The position numbers and the translations under genes are program-made. A stretch of DNA of 30,036 bases from an uncultured Ilumatobacter sp. (lineage in GTDB: Bacteria > Actinomycetota > Acidimicrobiia > Acidimicrobiales > Ilumatobacteraceae): the NCBI GenBank assembly GCA_938049325.1, contig CALICC010000328.1, forward strand, positions 1 through 30,036. The letters are read 5' to 3'. Position 1 is the first letter of the stretch; every line of letters begins with the position of its first letter. This document shows positions 21,472-29,623 of this stretch, piece by piece. The notes beneath the pieces were generated by a model. It did no database searches and was not told where the DNA came from. It saw nothing but the letters and a program-made list of their open reading frames with translations.

Positions 21472-22420
21472 ACGCACCGAGCGCCCATCGCCACGTGAGT
21501 TCCTTGGTGATCTCGATCTCTTCGCCGAGCGTGTCGCCGAGGCTGTCGCGAACGTCGTCGTAGGCATCGGCGAGTTCGTTGCCGTCCTGCGCCTCGAACG
21601 ACTGGCCGCCGGTGAGTTCGGCCACCAGTTCGAGCTCCTCTGGGCGCACCGGCACTTCGACGACCTGTCCGGAGTCTGGGTCGATGATCGTGCCGTCGGT
21701 GGTTCCGAATGCGATGGTGAACACCGGGATACCGGCGTCAGCAGCCTCGGCGGCACCGTCAGCGGTTGGTCGTCCGAAGGTCGTCTCGCCGTCGGTCAAC
21801 AGCACGATGGCGCCTGGTGCGAGGTCTTCGTCGCGCTCGACACCGTCCTCTTCGCTCTGGTCGGCGGCGTCGGTCAACAGGCGGGTGGCGACGTTCAAGG
21901 CATCGCCGATCGCGGTCGAGAGATCGAGTTCGAGGCCTTCGATGCGGCGGTTCACGCGGTCTCTGTCGAGTGTCGGCTCGACTTCGACGCGAACGCTGCC
22001 GGCAAACGACACCAAGCCGACCTCGACGTCATCGTCGACCTCGTCGATGAACTCACGGGCAGCGTCCTTGGCTGCTTCGAGTCGGTTCGGCTCGACGTCG
22101 GTTGCCTCCATCGACAATGACACGTCGAACAGCACGAGGATGCGACCTTCGCTCTTCGTACGTTCGCTGGTTCGTTCGACGGGTCGAGCGATCGCCACCA
22201 CGGCCACGGCCAGTCCGGCCAGCTGGATCAGTGCGATCAGGTGACGCCGCCAGCGCGGTCGCTTCGGCGCGACACGGTCGAGCAGGTCGACCTTCGTGAA
22301 CCGCACCTGTGCAGCCTTGCGCCACGTCAGCGACGCGACGTACGCCGCAGCCATGGCCGCCACGACCAGCAGCAGCCAGAGTCGACGGGGTTCGAGGAAG
22401 TCGGGGATGATCGCGATCAT
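21413..22420 (-). CDS. BatA-like VWA membrane protein (335 aa)
   Basis: Two N-terminal membrane helices (about 14-31 and 60-79) are followed by a VWA domain with a complete metal site, DVSLS (Asp99, Ser101, Ser103), and LLTDGETTFG later. A third helix lies at the C-terminus (WALGAFILLAVAWSLSLWWL). This is the usual shape of BatA/aerotolerance-type proteins encoded with MoxR ATPases and DUF58 proteins. In such systems the MoxR chaperone is thought to act on or with the VWA protein at the membrane. The start codon overlaps the DUF58 stop (ATGA), so translation is likely coupled. Its 3' end overlaps the cyclase gene by 59 bases. Confidence 0.92.
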   Translation of the reverse strand: MIAIIPDFLEPRRLWLLLVVAAMAAAYVASLTWRKAAQVRFTKVDLLDRVAPKRPRWRRHLIALIQLAGLAVAVVAIARPVERTSERTKSEGRILVLFDVSLSMEATDVEPNRLEAAKDAAREFIDEVDDDVEVGLVSFAGSVRVEVEPTLDRDRVNRRIEGLELDLSTAIGDALNVATRLLTDAADQSEEDGVERDEDLAPGAIVLLTDGETTFGRPTADGAAEAADAGIPVFTIAFGTTDGTIIDPDSGQVVEVPVRPEELELVAELTGGQSFEAQDGNELADAYDDVRDSLGDTLGEEIEITKELTWRWALGAFILLAVAWSLSLWWLRGLI

Positions 22421-23400
22421 CGGATGACTCCGCCACGCACAGATTGCACGCGCTTGCGCTGGACGTGCTTGACGATCGAAGCCAGCCAGTCGTCAGCGGT
22501 GGACAGCTCGATGACCTCGGCGCCCGAACGACGCAGTCCGCCGATGCGACGTGCGTTCTCGGCCGCAGCCTCTTCAGCGAAGCGTCGTTGCACCTTCGCC
22601 GTCACGCGGATCTCGCGCGACGTGCCGGTGGCCGGGTCGACCAACTCGACGAGGCCGACCGGGGGGATGTCGAGTTCTCGGGGGTCGTTGACGGCGATCG
22701 CCAGCAGCTCGTGTCGGAGTCCGGTGCGTCCGAGCGGTTGCACCCAGTCCTCGCCGACGAAGTCGGAGATCACGGCCACGAACCCGCGGCGGTTGGCGAT
22801 CGCTCCGACCCGATTGAGCGCACCGGCGAGGTCGGCAGAACCTTGGCCTTCGGAAGGTGGCGACGACGCGAGCGATGACAGCACGGCCCGCACTTGGTTC
22901 TTGCCCGCCCGCGGCTGCATCACGCGGATATGCGGCCCGGCGACCAACACCGCCCCCAGCCGATTCTGGCTACGGGCGGTGAGGAAGCCGACGGTCGCCG
23001 CCGCGGCCATCGCTGTTTGTGACTTGTCGTTTGCTTCCGTGCCGAACTGCATGGTCGCCGACGTGTCGACGACGAGCCAGGCAAGCAGGTCGCGGTCGGC
23101 GATCTGCTCACGGACGTAGGTCTCGTTCGTCCGCGCCGTGACGTTCCAGTCGATTCGACGAACGTCGTCGCCCGCCTGATACTGGCGCGACTCGCCGGGC
23201 TCGGAGCCGTGACCTGGGGTGAGCCCTTGATGATTTCCGTGCAGGACACCGTCGAGCCGACGGTTGATCATCAACTCGAGGGAGCGAAGGTGCTCGGCAA
23301 CGGTGTCGGGGGTCGGACCTTGCACCCACGCATGACGGCGCGGTGGCGGTACCGCGTCCGGCATCTTCGACGGCGGCGCCGTCGGCGGGGGAGTCGGCAC
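22417..23400 (-). CDS. DUF58 domain protein (327 aa)
   Basis: The DUF58 signature is clear: SRQYQAGDDVRRIDWNVTAR followed by YVREQ. Beyond it is a VWA-like half, LLAWLVVDTSATMQFG, where the metal-site pattern is degenerate (DTSAT). DUF58 proteins lie in operons with MoxR ATPases, and their biochemical role is not established. There is no membrane segment, whereas some DUF58 proteins have two. GTG 23400 begins three bases after the MoxR stop; ATG at 23364 (MPDAVPPPRR) is an alternative that removes a Pro-rich start. It is the middle gene of the operon and overlaps the VWA gene by four bases. Confidence 0.92.
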   Translation of the reverse strand: MPTPPPTAPPSKMPDAVPPPRRHAWVQGPTPDTVAEHLRSLELMINRRLDGVLHGNHQGLTPGHGSEPGESRQYQAGDDVRRIDWNVTARTNETYVREQIADRDLLAWLVVDTSATMQFGTEANDKSQTAMAAAATVGFLTARSQNRLGAVLVAGPHIRVMQPRAGKNQVRAVLSSLASSPPSEGQGSADLAGALNRVGAIANRRGFVAVISDFVGEDWVQPLGRTGLRHELLAIAVNDPRELDIPPVGLVELVDPATGTSREIRVTAKVQRRFAEEAAAENARRIGGLRRSGAEVIELSTADDWLASIVKHVQRKRVQSVRGGVIR

Positions 23401-23403
23401 GAG

Positions 23404-24477
23404 TCAGCTCCGCGAGAACGCGTCGTTCGGTTTGGGTGAGACCCAGTGCGCTGGCACCGCGGCGAGCATGCGAGTGATCACGTCGTCGGCTGTGATGTCC
23501 TGGGCGAGCGCGTCGTACGTGAGGAGTAGTCGGTGGCGCAAGATCTCCGGAGCGAGGTCGAACACGTCTTGGGGAGTCGCGTACGTGCGGCCACGCAGCA
23601 TCGCGAGCGCTCGCGCGCCGCGGACCAGGTTGATCGTGGCGCGAGGGCTGGCGCCGAGTCCGAGGATCTCGTCGAGATCGCCGAGATTGAAGCGGTTCGG
23701 GTGACGGGTGCACTGGACGAGATCAACGGCGTACTGAGCAACCGATCGGTCGACGAACACTTCGTCAGCTCGTCGCTGGAGCTGGATCAACTCGTCGAGC
23801 GTGATGACCTGCTCAGGCTGGGGTGCCGCGGTTGTGACGCCCATGCGGTCGAGGATGGTGAGCTCTTCGTCGGCGGTCGGGTGATCGAGCACGATCTTCA
23901 TCATGAAACGGTCACGCTGGGCGTCGGGCAAGTTGTAGACGCCCTCCGATTCGATCGGGTTCTGCGTCGCGACCACGAAGAACGGAGCGGGCACCGGGTG
24001 CGTGACGCCTCCGATCGTGACCTGCTGCTCGGCCATGACTTCGAGGAGCGCCGACTGCACTTTCGCGGGAGCCCGGTTGATCTCGTCGGTGAGCAGGAAG
24101 TTGACGAAGACCGGTCCGAGCTCGACGTCGAACGTCTCGCTGCTGCCGCGGTAGATCCGTGTTCCGACGATGTCGGAGGGAAGCAGGTCGGGGGTGAACT
24201 GGATGCGGGCGAACGACCCGCCCACCACGTTGGCCAGCGTCTCGGCGGCGAGCGTCTTTGCCAGACCGGGCACGGACTCGAGGAGGCAGTGGCCGCGACA
24301 GAGCACGCCGACGAGCAGGCGTTCCAGCAAGCGCGTCTGGCCGACGATGACCTTGCGAAGTTCGAAGAAGATCTTCTCGAACGTCTCGGCGGTGCGCAGG
24401 TCGTCCATCGGGGCTGGCGACACTGCTGCGTCGGGACGATTCACATGCGGCACGGTGTCTTGAGGTCCTTCGCTCAT
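23404..24477 (-). CDS. MoxR-family AAA ATPase (357 aa)
   Basis: A MoxR-type AAA+ ATPase that probably acts as a chaperone for the operon's VWA protein. The Walker A region is ESVPGLAKT (67-75), with the Gly-Lys pair replaced by the Ala-Lys usual in MoxR proteins. Walker B is FLLTDEINRA (127-136), followed by the typical KVQSALLEVMAE and the sensor stretch FVVATQNPIESEG. The start ATG 24477 is preferred over the reading from 24525 because a TAACTT hexamer lies eight bases upstream and the extra residues are unlike MoxR. It is the first gene of the MoxR, DUF58, VWA operon and is divergent from the small hypothetical gene. Confidence 0.95.
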   Translation of the reverse strand: MSEGPQDTVPHVNRPDAAVSPAPMDDLRTAETFEKIFFELRKVIVGQTRLLERLLVGVLCRGHCLLESVPGLAKTLAAETLANVVGGSFARIQFTPDLLPSDIVGTRIYRGSSETFDVELGPVFVNFLLTDEINRAPAKVQSALLEVMAEQQVTIGGVTHPVPAPFFVVATQNPIESEGVYNLPDAQRDRFMMKIVLDHPTADEELTILDRMGVTTAAPQPEQVITLDELIQLQRRADEVFVDRSVAQYAVDLVQCTRHPNRFNLGDLDEILGLGASPRATINLVRGARALAMLRGRTYATPQDVFDLAPEILRHRLLLTYDALAQDITADDVITRMLAAVPAHWVSPKPNDAFSRS

Positions 24478-24485
24478 TGCTTGCG

Positions 24486-24491
24486 AAGTTA
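24486..24491 (-). promoter_or_regulatory. Putative leaderless -10 element (TAACTT)
   Basis: On the minus strand TAACTT is followed by eight bases and the ATG at 24477. It would drive the MoxR, DUF58, VWA operon. Confidence 0.45.
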
Positions 24492-24519
24492 CTGGGCGCT
24501 GCGGCCGAACGGTGGGCGT

Positions 24520-24539
24520 CCCCATGGGGAGGACTCCCC
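24520..24539. promoter_or_regulatory. Overlapping palindromes in a divergent promoter region
   Basis: CCCCATGGGG (24520-24529) overlaps GGGGAG-GA-CTCCCC (24526-24539); the shared GGGG can pair with either neighbour. They lie between the MoxR operon and the small hypothetical gene, just beyond the MoxR -10 box. This is a candidate operator of unknown regulator. Confidence 0.35.
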
Positions 24540-24602
24540 TCGGCTCACCCGCCCCAACCCCTGGGAAAGCGGAGGTGACGCAGGTTGCATCGACGTGAGC
24601 CG

Positions 24603-24608
24603 TATCCT
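24603..24608 (+). promoter_or_regulatory. Putative leaderless -10 element (TATCCT)
   Basis: TATCCT is followed by six bases and the ATG at 24615, with no Shine-Dalgarno sequence. Confidence 0.4.
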
Positions 24609-24614
24609 CGACGC

Positions 24615-24965
24615 ATGTCGGAACGTGACGATGCGCTGCAGATCGACTCGCCCGACCGCGACGACGTTGGAGCGCGCGACGTCACCGAACTCGACGAGGT
24701 CGAAGAGGCCTACGCCGCTCGACGGGTCTCGGCGATCGAGGCGGGCCGGCGCAAAGGCGGAATCGCCGGAGCGGCGATGGCCGGAGCGATGCTCGCGATC
24801 CAGGAGATCTACGAAGGTCCGCATCGCGACGACTTCGTGGCGGTGTCGGAGAGTCCAGACGAGCCGGGCGACATCGACAAGGACGGCATCGAAGTGACGG
24901 TCGGCGACGTGGACGTGTGGGCGCCCCCGCCCGGATCGTCATCCTCGCTCGACACCGACGAATGA
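24615..24965 (+). CDS. Small acidic hypothetical protein with Gly/Ala hydrophobic segment (116 aa)
   Basis: I do not recognise a named family, though similar small actinobacterial proteins seem to exist. The chain has an Asp/Glu-rich N-terminus, a basic stretch (RRKGG at about 45-49), a Gly/Ala/Met-rich segment (about 49-66, GIAGAAMAGAMLAIQEI) and an acidic Ser/Pro C-terminus. The central segment is just long enough for one membrane helix but is rich in Gly and Ala, so it may be amphipathic instead. ATG 24615 is chosen over 24585 because TATCCT lies six bases upstream. It is divergent from the MoxR operon and convergent with the geranylgeranyl-reductase-like gene, 11 bases away. Confidence 0.7.
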   Translation: MSERDDALQIDSPDRDDVGARDVTELDEVEEAYAARRVSAIEAGRRKGGIAGAAMAGAMLAIQEIYEGPHRDDFVAVSESPDEPGDIDKDGIEVTVGDVDVWAPPPGSSSSLDTDE

Positions 24966-24976
24966 GCTGAAGCTGA

Positions 24977-26200
24977 TCAGTCGGCGTAGGCGCCGCGACG
25001 TTTCAGCATCTTGCGGTGCCACCGTGACGGCGTGAGCGCGATGGCGCGGGGTTCGTCTTCGAACATCCAGCGCGCGAAGTTCCGCTTGCCCCAGTTGCCA
25101 CTGGCCTCCACGACGCGGATCGCGCCACGTGCGCCCCAGTCCTTGGCGAGCACGTTGCCGAGCGCGAGCGACATCTTGTGGTCGGCAACGAGGTGATGGT
25201 TGACCTCTCGCTCGTAGGTCTCGGTCGCCATGGTGGGCTGGATGGCCCCGGCCGCGATGATCGCTTCGGCGGCGAGGCGTCCGGTAAGGAGAGCTTGGCC
25301 GATTCCTTCGCCCGTCATCACATCGGTCACCGCGGCGGCGTCGCCGACGAACAGCACGCGACCCGCGGTGAGCTGGACGTTGTCGACGCGAGCCGGGATC
25401 GGCCACGCGGTGTGCCGGTCTTCGAGCTCAGCTCGCGGACCGAGCGCTTCGGCGATGTGCGGCCGCGTGAGTAGCTCGGGCCAGATCGCCTTGATCTCCT
25501 TGCCCGATCGTGAGCCGTCACGCAGCACACCGAAACCGACGTTCGCGCGGTTGCCGGGAAGCGGGAACGACCACGCGTACCCGGGAAGGAGGTCGGGTTC
25601 GAACCAGACGTGGAGCTGCGATGCGGCGGTGCCCTCGACATTGGAGGCGTACTGGCGGAACCCGTGCCACTCGCCGAGATAGCCCGGCTCGTTCGCATCG
25701 ACGGCCTTGCGCACGGGGCTCCACATACCGTCCGCGGCGATGACGTAGCGGCACGTGATCGTGACATCGCCGGCTTCGACTGTGACAGCGTCGTCGGACC
25801 CCGTGTCGATGCTCGTGAAGCCTTGGCCGTCGCGCACGTCGGCACCTGCGGCACGCGCCAATTCGAGGAGATGGTTGTCGAGTTGTAGCCGCGGGGCGAC
25901 GGCGGCATAGCGCCCGTCGTCGGGCAGCGGAACCAGTACTTCGCGTCCGGTGGGGGAGCGGATCAATGCGCCGTCGACATCGAACCAGTCGTCGACGTCC
26001 GCCGGGTCGAGTCCGAGAGTTTCGAGTTCGCGGAGCGCGAGCGTGGTGAGGCCGTCACCGCAGCACTTGTCGCGCGGGAAGACGGCTTTGTCGATGATCG
26101 TCACCGAACGCCCGGCCTTGCAGAGTTCGATGGCAGCAGCCGAGCCGGCCGGGCCGCCGCCCACGATGAGCACATCGGTGGTCACGTGATCGAGTGGCAT
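24977..26200 (-). CDS. Geranylgeranyl reductase family FAD oxidoreductase (407 aa)
   Basis: An FAD-dependent enzyme of the geranylgeranyl reductase/halogenase-type fold. The FAD-binding GGGPAG (14-19) begins the Rossmann fold. CCGDGL at about 46-51 and GYAWSFPLPG are family signatures, and GDAAAVTDVMTGEGIGQAL is the second FAD motif. Members reduce double bonds in isoprenoid chains (menaquinone side chain, archaeal-type or carotenoid lipids), so menaquinone or prenyl-lipid saturation is plausible. ATG 26200 has TATCCT nine bases upstream and no Shine-Dalgarno sequence, so it may have its own promoter. It also lies 21 bases after the amidase on the same strand and could be read through. Confidence 0.9.
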   Translation of the reverse strand: MPLDHVTTDVLIVGGGPAGSAAAIELCKAGRSVTIIDKAVFPRDKCCGDGLTTLALRELETLGLDPADVDDWFDVDGALIRSPTGREVLVPLPDDGRYAAVAPRLQLDNHLLELARAAGADVRDGQGFTSIDTGSDDAVTVEAGDVTITCRYVIAADGMWSPVRKAVDANEPGYLGEWHGFRQYASNVEGTAASQLHVWFEPDLLPGYAWSFPLPGNRANVGFGVLRDGSRSGKEIKAIWPELLTRPHIAEALGPRAELEDRHTAWPIPARVDNVQLTAGRVLFVGDAAAVTDVMTGEGIGQALLTGRLAAEAIIAAGAIQPTMATETYEREVNHHLVADHKMSLALGNVLAKDWGARGAIRVVEASGNWGKRNFARWMFEDEPRAIALTPSRWHRKMLKRRGAYAD

Positions 26201-26209
26201 CGCTGCAGG

Positions 26210-26215
26210 AGGATA
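26210..26215 (-). promoter_or_regulatory. Putative leaderless -10 element (TATCCT)
   Basis: On the minus strand TATCCT is followed by nine bases and the ATG at 26200. It lies in the 21-base gap after the amidase stop. Confidence 0.35.
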
Positions 26216-26221
26216 CGGGTG

Positions 26222-27016
26222 TCAGGGCTCGATGAGCCCGAGGCGCTGCGCACGCTGCATGCCCTCGATCTCCCACGTGGCCGAGAGTTCTTCGAATACT
26301 CGGCGTCGCCATGTGGGTAGGAGTGCCACCGCGGCATCGCCCGGACAGGCGGTGAACGTGACGTCGCGGTGTGCGGAGACGATCGGCGTCGTGATCAGCT
26401 GGCCGGCGCCGAACTTGTTCGAACCGCGCGACACGAACGTGGTCGACGCGTCGGCGAAGGTGTTGAGGCCGTGCCGCCCGGCCAGCCATGCCAGGGTGCG
26501 CACGAGGCTCGTCTGGGCAGCGGCGGTGGGCGGCACGCTCACGTGGTTGCCGATCAGGCACACGAGCTGCGAGAATCCTTGGTTGCCTCCGGTTGCGTCG
26601 GCAACGACGGACCCGGCCAGCGACCCGGCGCGCCCTTCCCAGACGGACCCGTCGGGGCCGACGAAGAAGTTGTAGGCGACGTCGGGCCAGCGCTTGGCGG
26701 GGCCGGTGTGAAATTGGTAGACGCCCCGGATGACGGCCCGAACGTCAGCGGGCGTGTTGCTCGATGCGGTGTGATGGACGAGTAGGAACTTGACGTCTTC
26801 CGACGGCATTGCCCACTTCGGTGCGAGATCGAGGCCCCAGTCGTTGCGTGGGTGAATCCGAAGACCGGGAGCAACTTCGACCAGTTCTGACCCCTGCTGA
26901 CTGGCAGGCCCGGACACGATGTCTGAGGCCGACAGGTGGTCGCCGCAGCACATCGCTGCGGTCGTCGTTCCGGCGAGCGCGAGGAATTGCCGTCTCGAGC
27001 GCCTCGTCTGGTTCAC
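26222..27016 (-). CDS. Tat-exported N-acetylmuramoyl-L-alanine amidase / PGRP-like (264 aa)
   Basis: The N-terminus carries a twin-arginine signal, SRRQFLALAG (7-16), followed by a short hydrophobic stretch and a Cys pair (23-24) that might allow lipidation but does not fit the lipobox well. The body is an amidase_2/PGRP domain: His81/82 (LLVHHTAS), Tyr115 (AYNFFVGPDG), GSVWEGRA, then His216 (SAHRD) and Cys224 (TACPGD), giving the Zn ligands His, His and Cys. It would cleave the bond between muramic acid and L-Ala in peptidoglycan after folded export. GTG 27016 is chosen because TAGGCT lies seven bases upstream; the much longer in-frame reading runs antisense into the LuxR-type gene. It is divergent from that regulator. 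Confidence 0.88.
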   Translation of the reverse strand: MNQTRRSRRQFLALAGTTTAAMCCGDHLSASDIVSGPASQQGSELVEVAPGLRIHPRNDWGLDLAPKWAMPSEDVKFLLVHHTASSNTPADVRAVIRGVYQFHTGPAKRWPDVAYNFFVGPDGSVWEGRAGSLAGSVVADATGGNQGFSQLVCLIGNHVSVPPTAAAQTSLVRTLAWLAGRHGLNTFADASTTFVSRGSNKFGAGQLITTPIVSAHRDVTFTACPGDAAVALLPTWRRRVFEELSATWEIEGMQRAQRLGLIEP

Positions 27017-27023
27017 GGCAACG

Positions 27024-27029
27024 AGCCTA
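27024..27029 (-). promoter_or_regulatory. Putative leaderless -10 element (TAGGCT)
   Basis: On the minus strand TAGGCT is followed by seven bases and the GTG at 27016. It supports the short, Tat-containing start of the amidase. Confidence 0.45.
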
Positions 27030-27076
27030 AGGTCTGTACCGGAGTCGACGGGCAGCATGAACGGGAGGTCAGCGGC

Positions 27077-29623
27077 ATGACTCGACGAATAGACGTCATC
27101 GACCTCGTCCTGACGGCGGTCGAAGAGAACCACTCGGCGGTCATCGGCGGAGCAATGGGCGTCGGCAAGAGCCACCTGCTCGACGTCGTTGCCGGGCGTC
27201 TTCGCGATGACGGCCGCATCGTGACCATGATTCGCGCCAACCCGGCCGCAGCCACGATTCCGTTCGGTGCCCTGTCGGCGTTCGTTGCGGGTGGGGAAGG
27301 CGTCGGCAGGCTCGCAATGCTGCAAGACGGTGTCGCCACGCTCGCCGGGCTCGCGGCCGGCCGGCCCCATGTCATTGCCGTCGACGACGCCCCGATGCTG
27401 GACGATCAGTCGGTCGCAGTCCTGCATCAGCTGTCTGACGAGCACGACGTGTCGATCATCGCCACGGCGCGAACGAGCGACACCGAGTCACCGGCATTGA
27501 GGTCGCTGTGGCGTCAATGCGGAGCCGAGCGCGTCGAGTTGGGTCCGCTCGAGGTCGACGAGGCGGTGGTCATCGCCGAGGAGCAGATCGGCGCGATGGG
27601 CGCGTCGATCGAGGCGGAGGCCGTCGCCGAGATCGCCCGGCGAGCCGAAGGCAATCCGTTGTTCCTCACCGAGCTCGCCCGAGCGCATGTGCAGGGGAGC
27701 ACGCTCACACCACAACTCCGCGAGTTGGTGGCGGGGCGTATCGACGGGCTCGATCCCGAGTTGCGACGCCAATTGCGCTTTGTCGCTGTGGCCGATCCGC
27801 TCGACGTGGCACTCGACGTGGCCGACTCGGCGTTGTTGAACGATCTCGAAGTCGCCGGGTTGATTCGCACGCACGACGAAGAGTCGTTCCTGCTCGCTCG
27901 CCCTGCGCACCCGCTGTTCGGCGAGGTGGTGCGCGACGAACTGTCGGCGCTCAAGCGCCGGGAGTTCGCCCGCGAGCTCAGTGACTCGATGGGAAGGCGA
28001 CCGATCACCCGACGCGGTGATGCGTTGCGGCTTGCCGGCTGGCTGCGTACGTGCGGCGATCGCCCGGCGCCGGAGTTGGCTGCGGCAGCAGCGATCGAAG
28101 CGGTGGGCTGGCTCGAGGTCGACCTCGCGAACGAACTGGCCGACATCGGCGTGTCCGATGGGCCGAGCTTCACCACGCTGTTCGCGGCCGGCGAGATCGC
28201 CCGGCTCACCGGAGACACCGATCGGGCGTTGGAGGTCTGGACCGAGGCGTTCGACCTGGCCGAGGCCGATGCCGACATCCGGCGCGTGGCGATGGCGCTC
28301 GCTCAGGTCTACGGATGGTTCTGCAATCGACCCGACGATGCGGTGCTGATCCTCGAACGCGGGAGCGATCGCATGGTCGACCCTGCCCAACGTCTGGAGT
28401 GTCAGAGCGAACGAGCGCTCTTCGCCGCACTGCTGGGTCGCTACGAAGAGGTGGTCACGACGGCGAGTTCGGTGTTGGAGCATCCCGATGCCTCGGCGGA
28501 CGCTCGGTGGACGGCGCTGACGAACCTCACCTGGGCGGAGGCGCAGCTCGTCCAGCTCACCCGCTGCGACGAGCGATTCGACATGGCGCGCGATCTGTTG
28601 CACGTGGTCGACCGGGAACGGATGGGTGAGATCGACCTGCTGTATGGCGTGATCGTGTGTACGCGGCTGCAGCAGGGCGAGCTGGACGAGGCGCTCGCTG
28701 CCTTCGCCGAGACGGCAGGAGCGGGGCGTCCGACCGGCGCCACGATGTTCTGTGCGGCACAGGTCCACCTGTGTCGCGGCGACCTCGGCGCTGCGCTCGC
28801 CGCTGCCGCTGACGGGGTCAATCAGCTCGATTCTTATGACCCGTTCAACTCGCGGCCACTCGCGCTCAGCATGCTCTCGATGTGTCAGAGCATGTCGGGT
28901 GACGCCGACCTCGCTGCTGCCACCTTGGCAACCGCTGTAGAAGATGCCGTTGACGTGAACGGTGTGTGGGAACGCATCTGGTTTGCGCGTGCGAAGGCCT
29001 GGCAGGCGGCCGCAACCGGCGACTTCGACACGGCGATCGAACACCTGCAGGAGTCGGTCGAGGCCTGCATGACCACGGGACATCGAGGTTGGGGGTTCTT
29101 CATCATGATCGACCTGGCCGGTTGGATGTCGACGTCGTCGCCCGCTGCAGCGAGCGCGCTCGCGCAGTTCGCCGGCCACGCGCTGGAATGGATCGACGGG
29201 CTTGAAGCGGCTCCGTACACCGAGGAGCTCTTGACCACGATGATCTCGATTCGCGACCACGACATCGGTCGGCTCGACGAATCGATCGCCAGCTTCGAGA
29301 AGATGGGCACGGTCTGGCAGGCAGCGCTCGCCTTCGGTTCCTCGGCGCTGCTGGTGAGCGACGCCGCCGATGCGTGCCGTCGCGCGACGGCCGCGATGTT
29401 GTTCACGCCGTGGGCGGCAACGCTGCGACCCGAGATTCGCGACCTGGCGCTCAGTGAGCGGCAGTCGGCGGTGGTCCGTCAGGCAGCGGCGGGGGAGTCG
29501 AGTAAGGCCATCGCCGAGTCGTTGTTCTTGTCGGTGCGCACCGTCGACAACCACTTGCAGGCCAGCTACAAGCGGCTCGGCGTCAGCAGCCGCGCGGGGC
29601 TGGCCGAACTCTTCCCGAGCTGA
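27077..29623 (+). CDS. LuxR-family ATPase regulator (LAL type, 848 aa)
   Basis: A large regulator of the LAL/MalT-like class. The N-terminal NTPase domain has Walker A GGAMGVGKS (24-32) and Walker B VIAVDDAP (99-106). The middle is a long helical, TPR-like region. The last 60 residues are a LuxR-type helix-turn-helix: LSERQSAVVRQAAAGESSKA, then AESLFLSVRTVDNHL and YKRLGVSSRAGLAELF. It probably binds DNA when a ligand or partner releases the ATPase core. ATG 27077 has GGGAGG at 27063-27068, eight bases upstream. It is divergent from the amidase, 60 bases apart, and may regulate it. Its stop codon touches that of the prolyl-tRNA synthetase gene. Confidence 0.93.
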   Translation: MTRRIDVIDLVLTAVEENHSAVIGGAMGVGKSHLLDVVAGRLRDDGRIVTMIRANPAAATIPFGALSAFVAGGEGVGRLAMLQDGVATLAGLAAGRPHVIAVDDAPMLDDQSVAVLHQLSDEHDVSIIATARTSDTESPALRSLWRQCGAERVELGPLEVDEAVVIAEEQIGAMGASIEAEAVAEIARRAEGNPLFLTELARAHVQGSTLTPQLRELVAGRIDGLDPELRRQLRFVAVADPLDVALDVADSALLNDLEVAGLIRTHDEESFLLARPAHPLFGEVVRDELSALKRREFARELSDSMGRRPITRRGDALRLAGWLRTCGDRPAPELAAAAAIEAVGWLEVDLANELADIGVSDGPSFTTLFAAGEIARLTGDTDRALEVWTEAFDLAEADADIRRVAMALAQVYGWFCNRPDDAVLILERGSDRMVDPAQRLECQSERALFAALLGRYEEVVTTASSVLEHPDASADARWTALTNLTWAEAQLVQLTRCDERFDMARDLLHVVDRERMGEIDLLYGVIVCTRLQQGELDEALAAFAETAGAGRPTGATMFCAAQVHLCRGDLGAALAAAADGVNQLDSYDPFNSRPLALSMLSMCQSMSGDADLAAATLATAVEDAVDVNGVWERIWFARAKAWQAAATGDFDTAIEHLQESVEACMTTGHRGWGFFIMIDLAGWMSTSSPAAASALAQFAGHALEWIDGLEAAPYTEELLTTMISIRDHDIGRLDESIASFEKMGTVWQAALAFGSSALLVSDAADACRRATAAMLFTPWAATLRPEIRDLALSERQSAVVRQAAAGESSKAIAESLFLSVRTVDNHLQASYKRLGVSSRAGLAELFPS

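Noticed and set aside
27017..27445. A longer amidase reading starting upstream of 27016
   Set aside because: It runs antisense into the LuxR-type gene and would bury the Tat signal inside the protein.
27488..29554. A 688-codon open frame antisense to the LuxR-type regulator
   Set aside because: Arg/His/Gln-rich translation without motifs, fully opposite a gene with clear Walker and helix-turn-helix motifs; typical of high-GC antisense frames.
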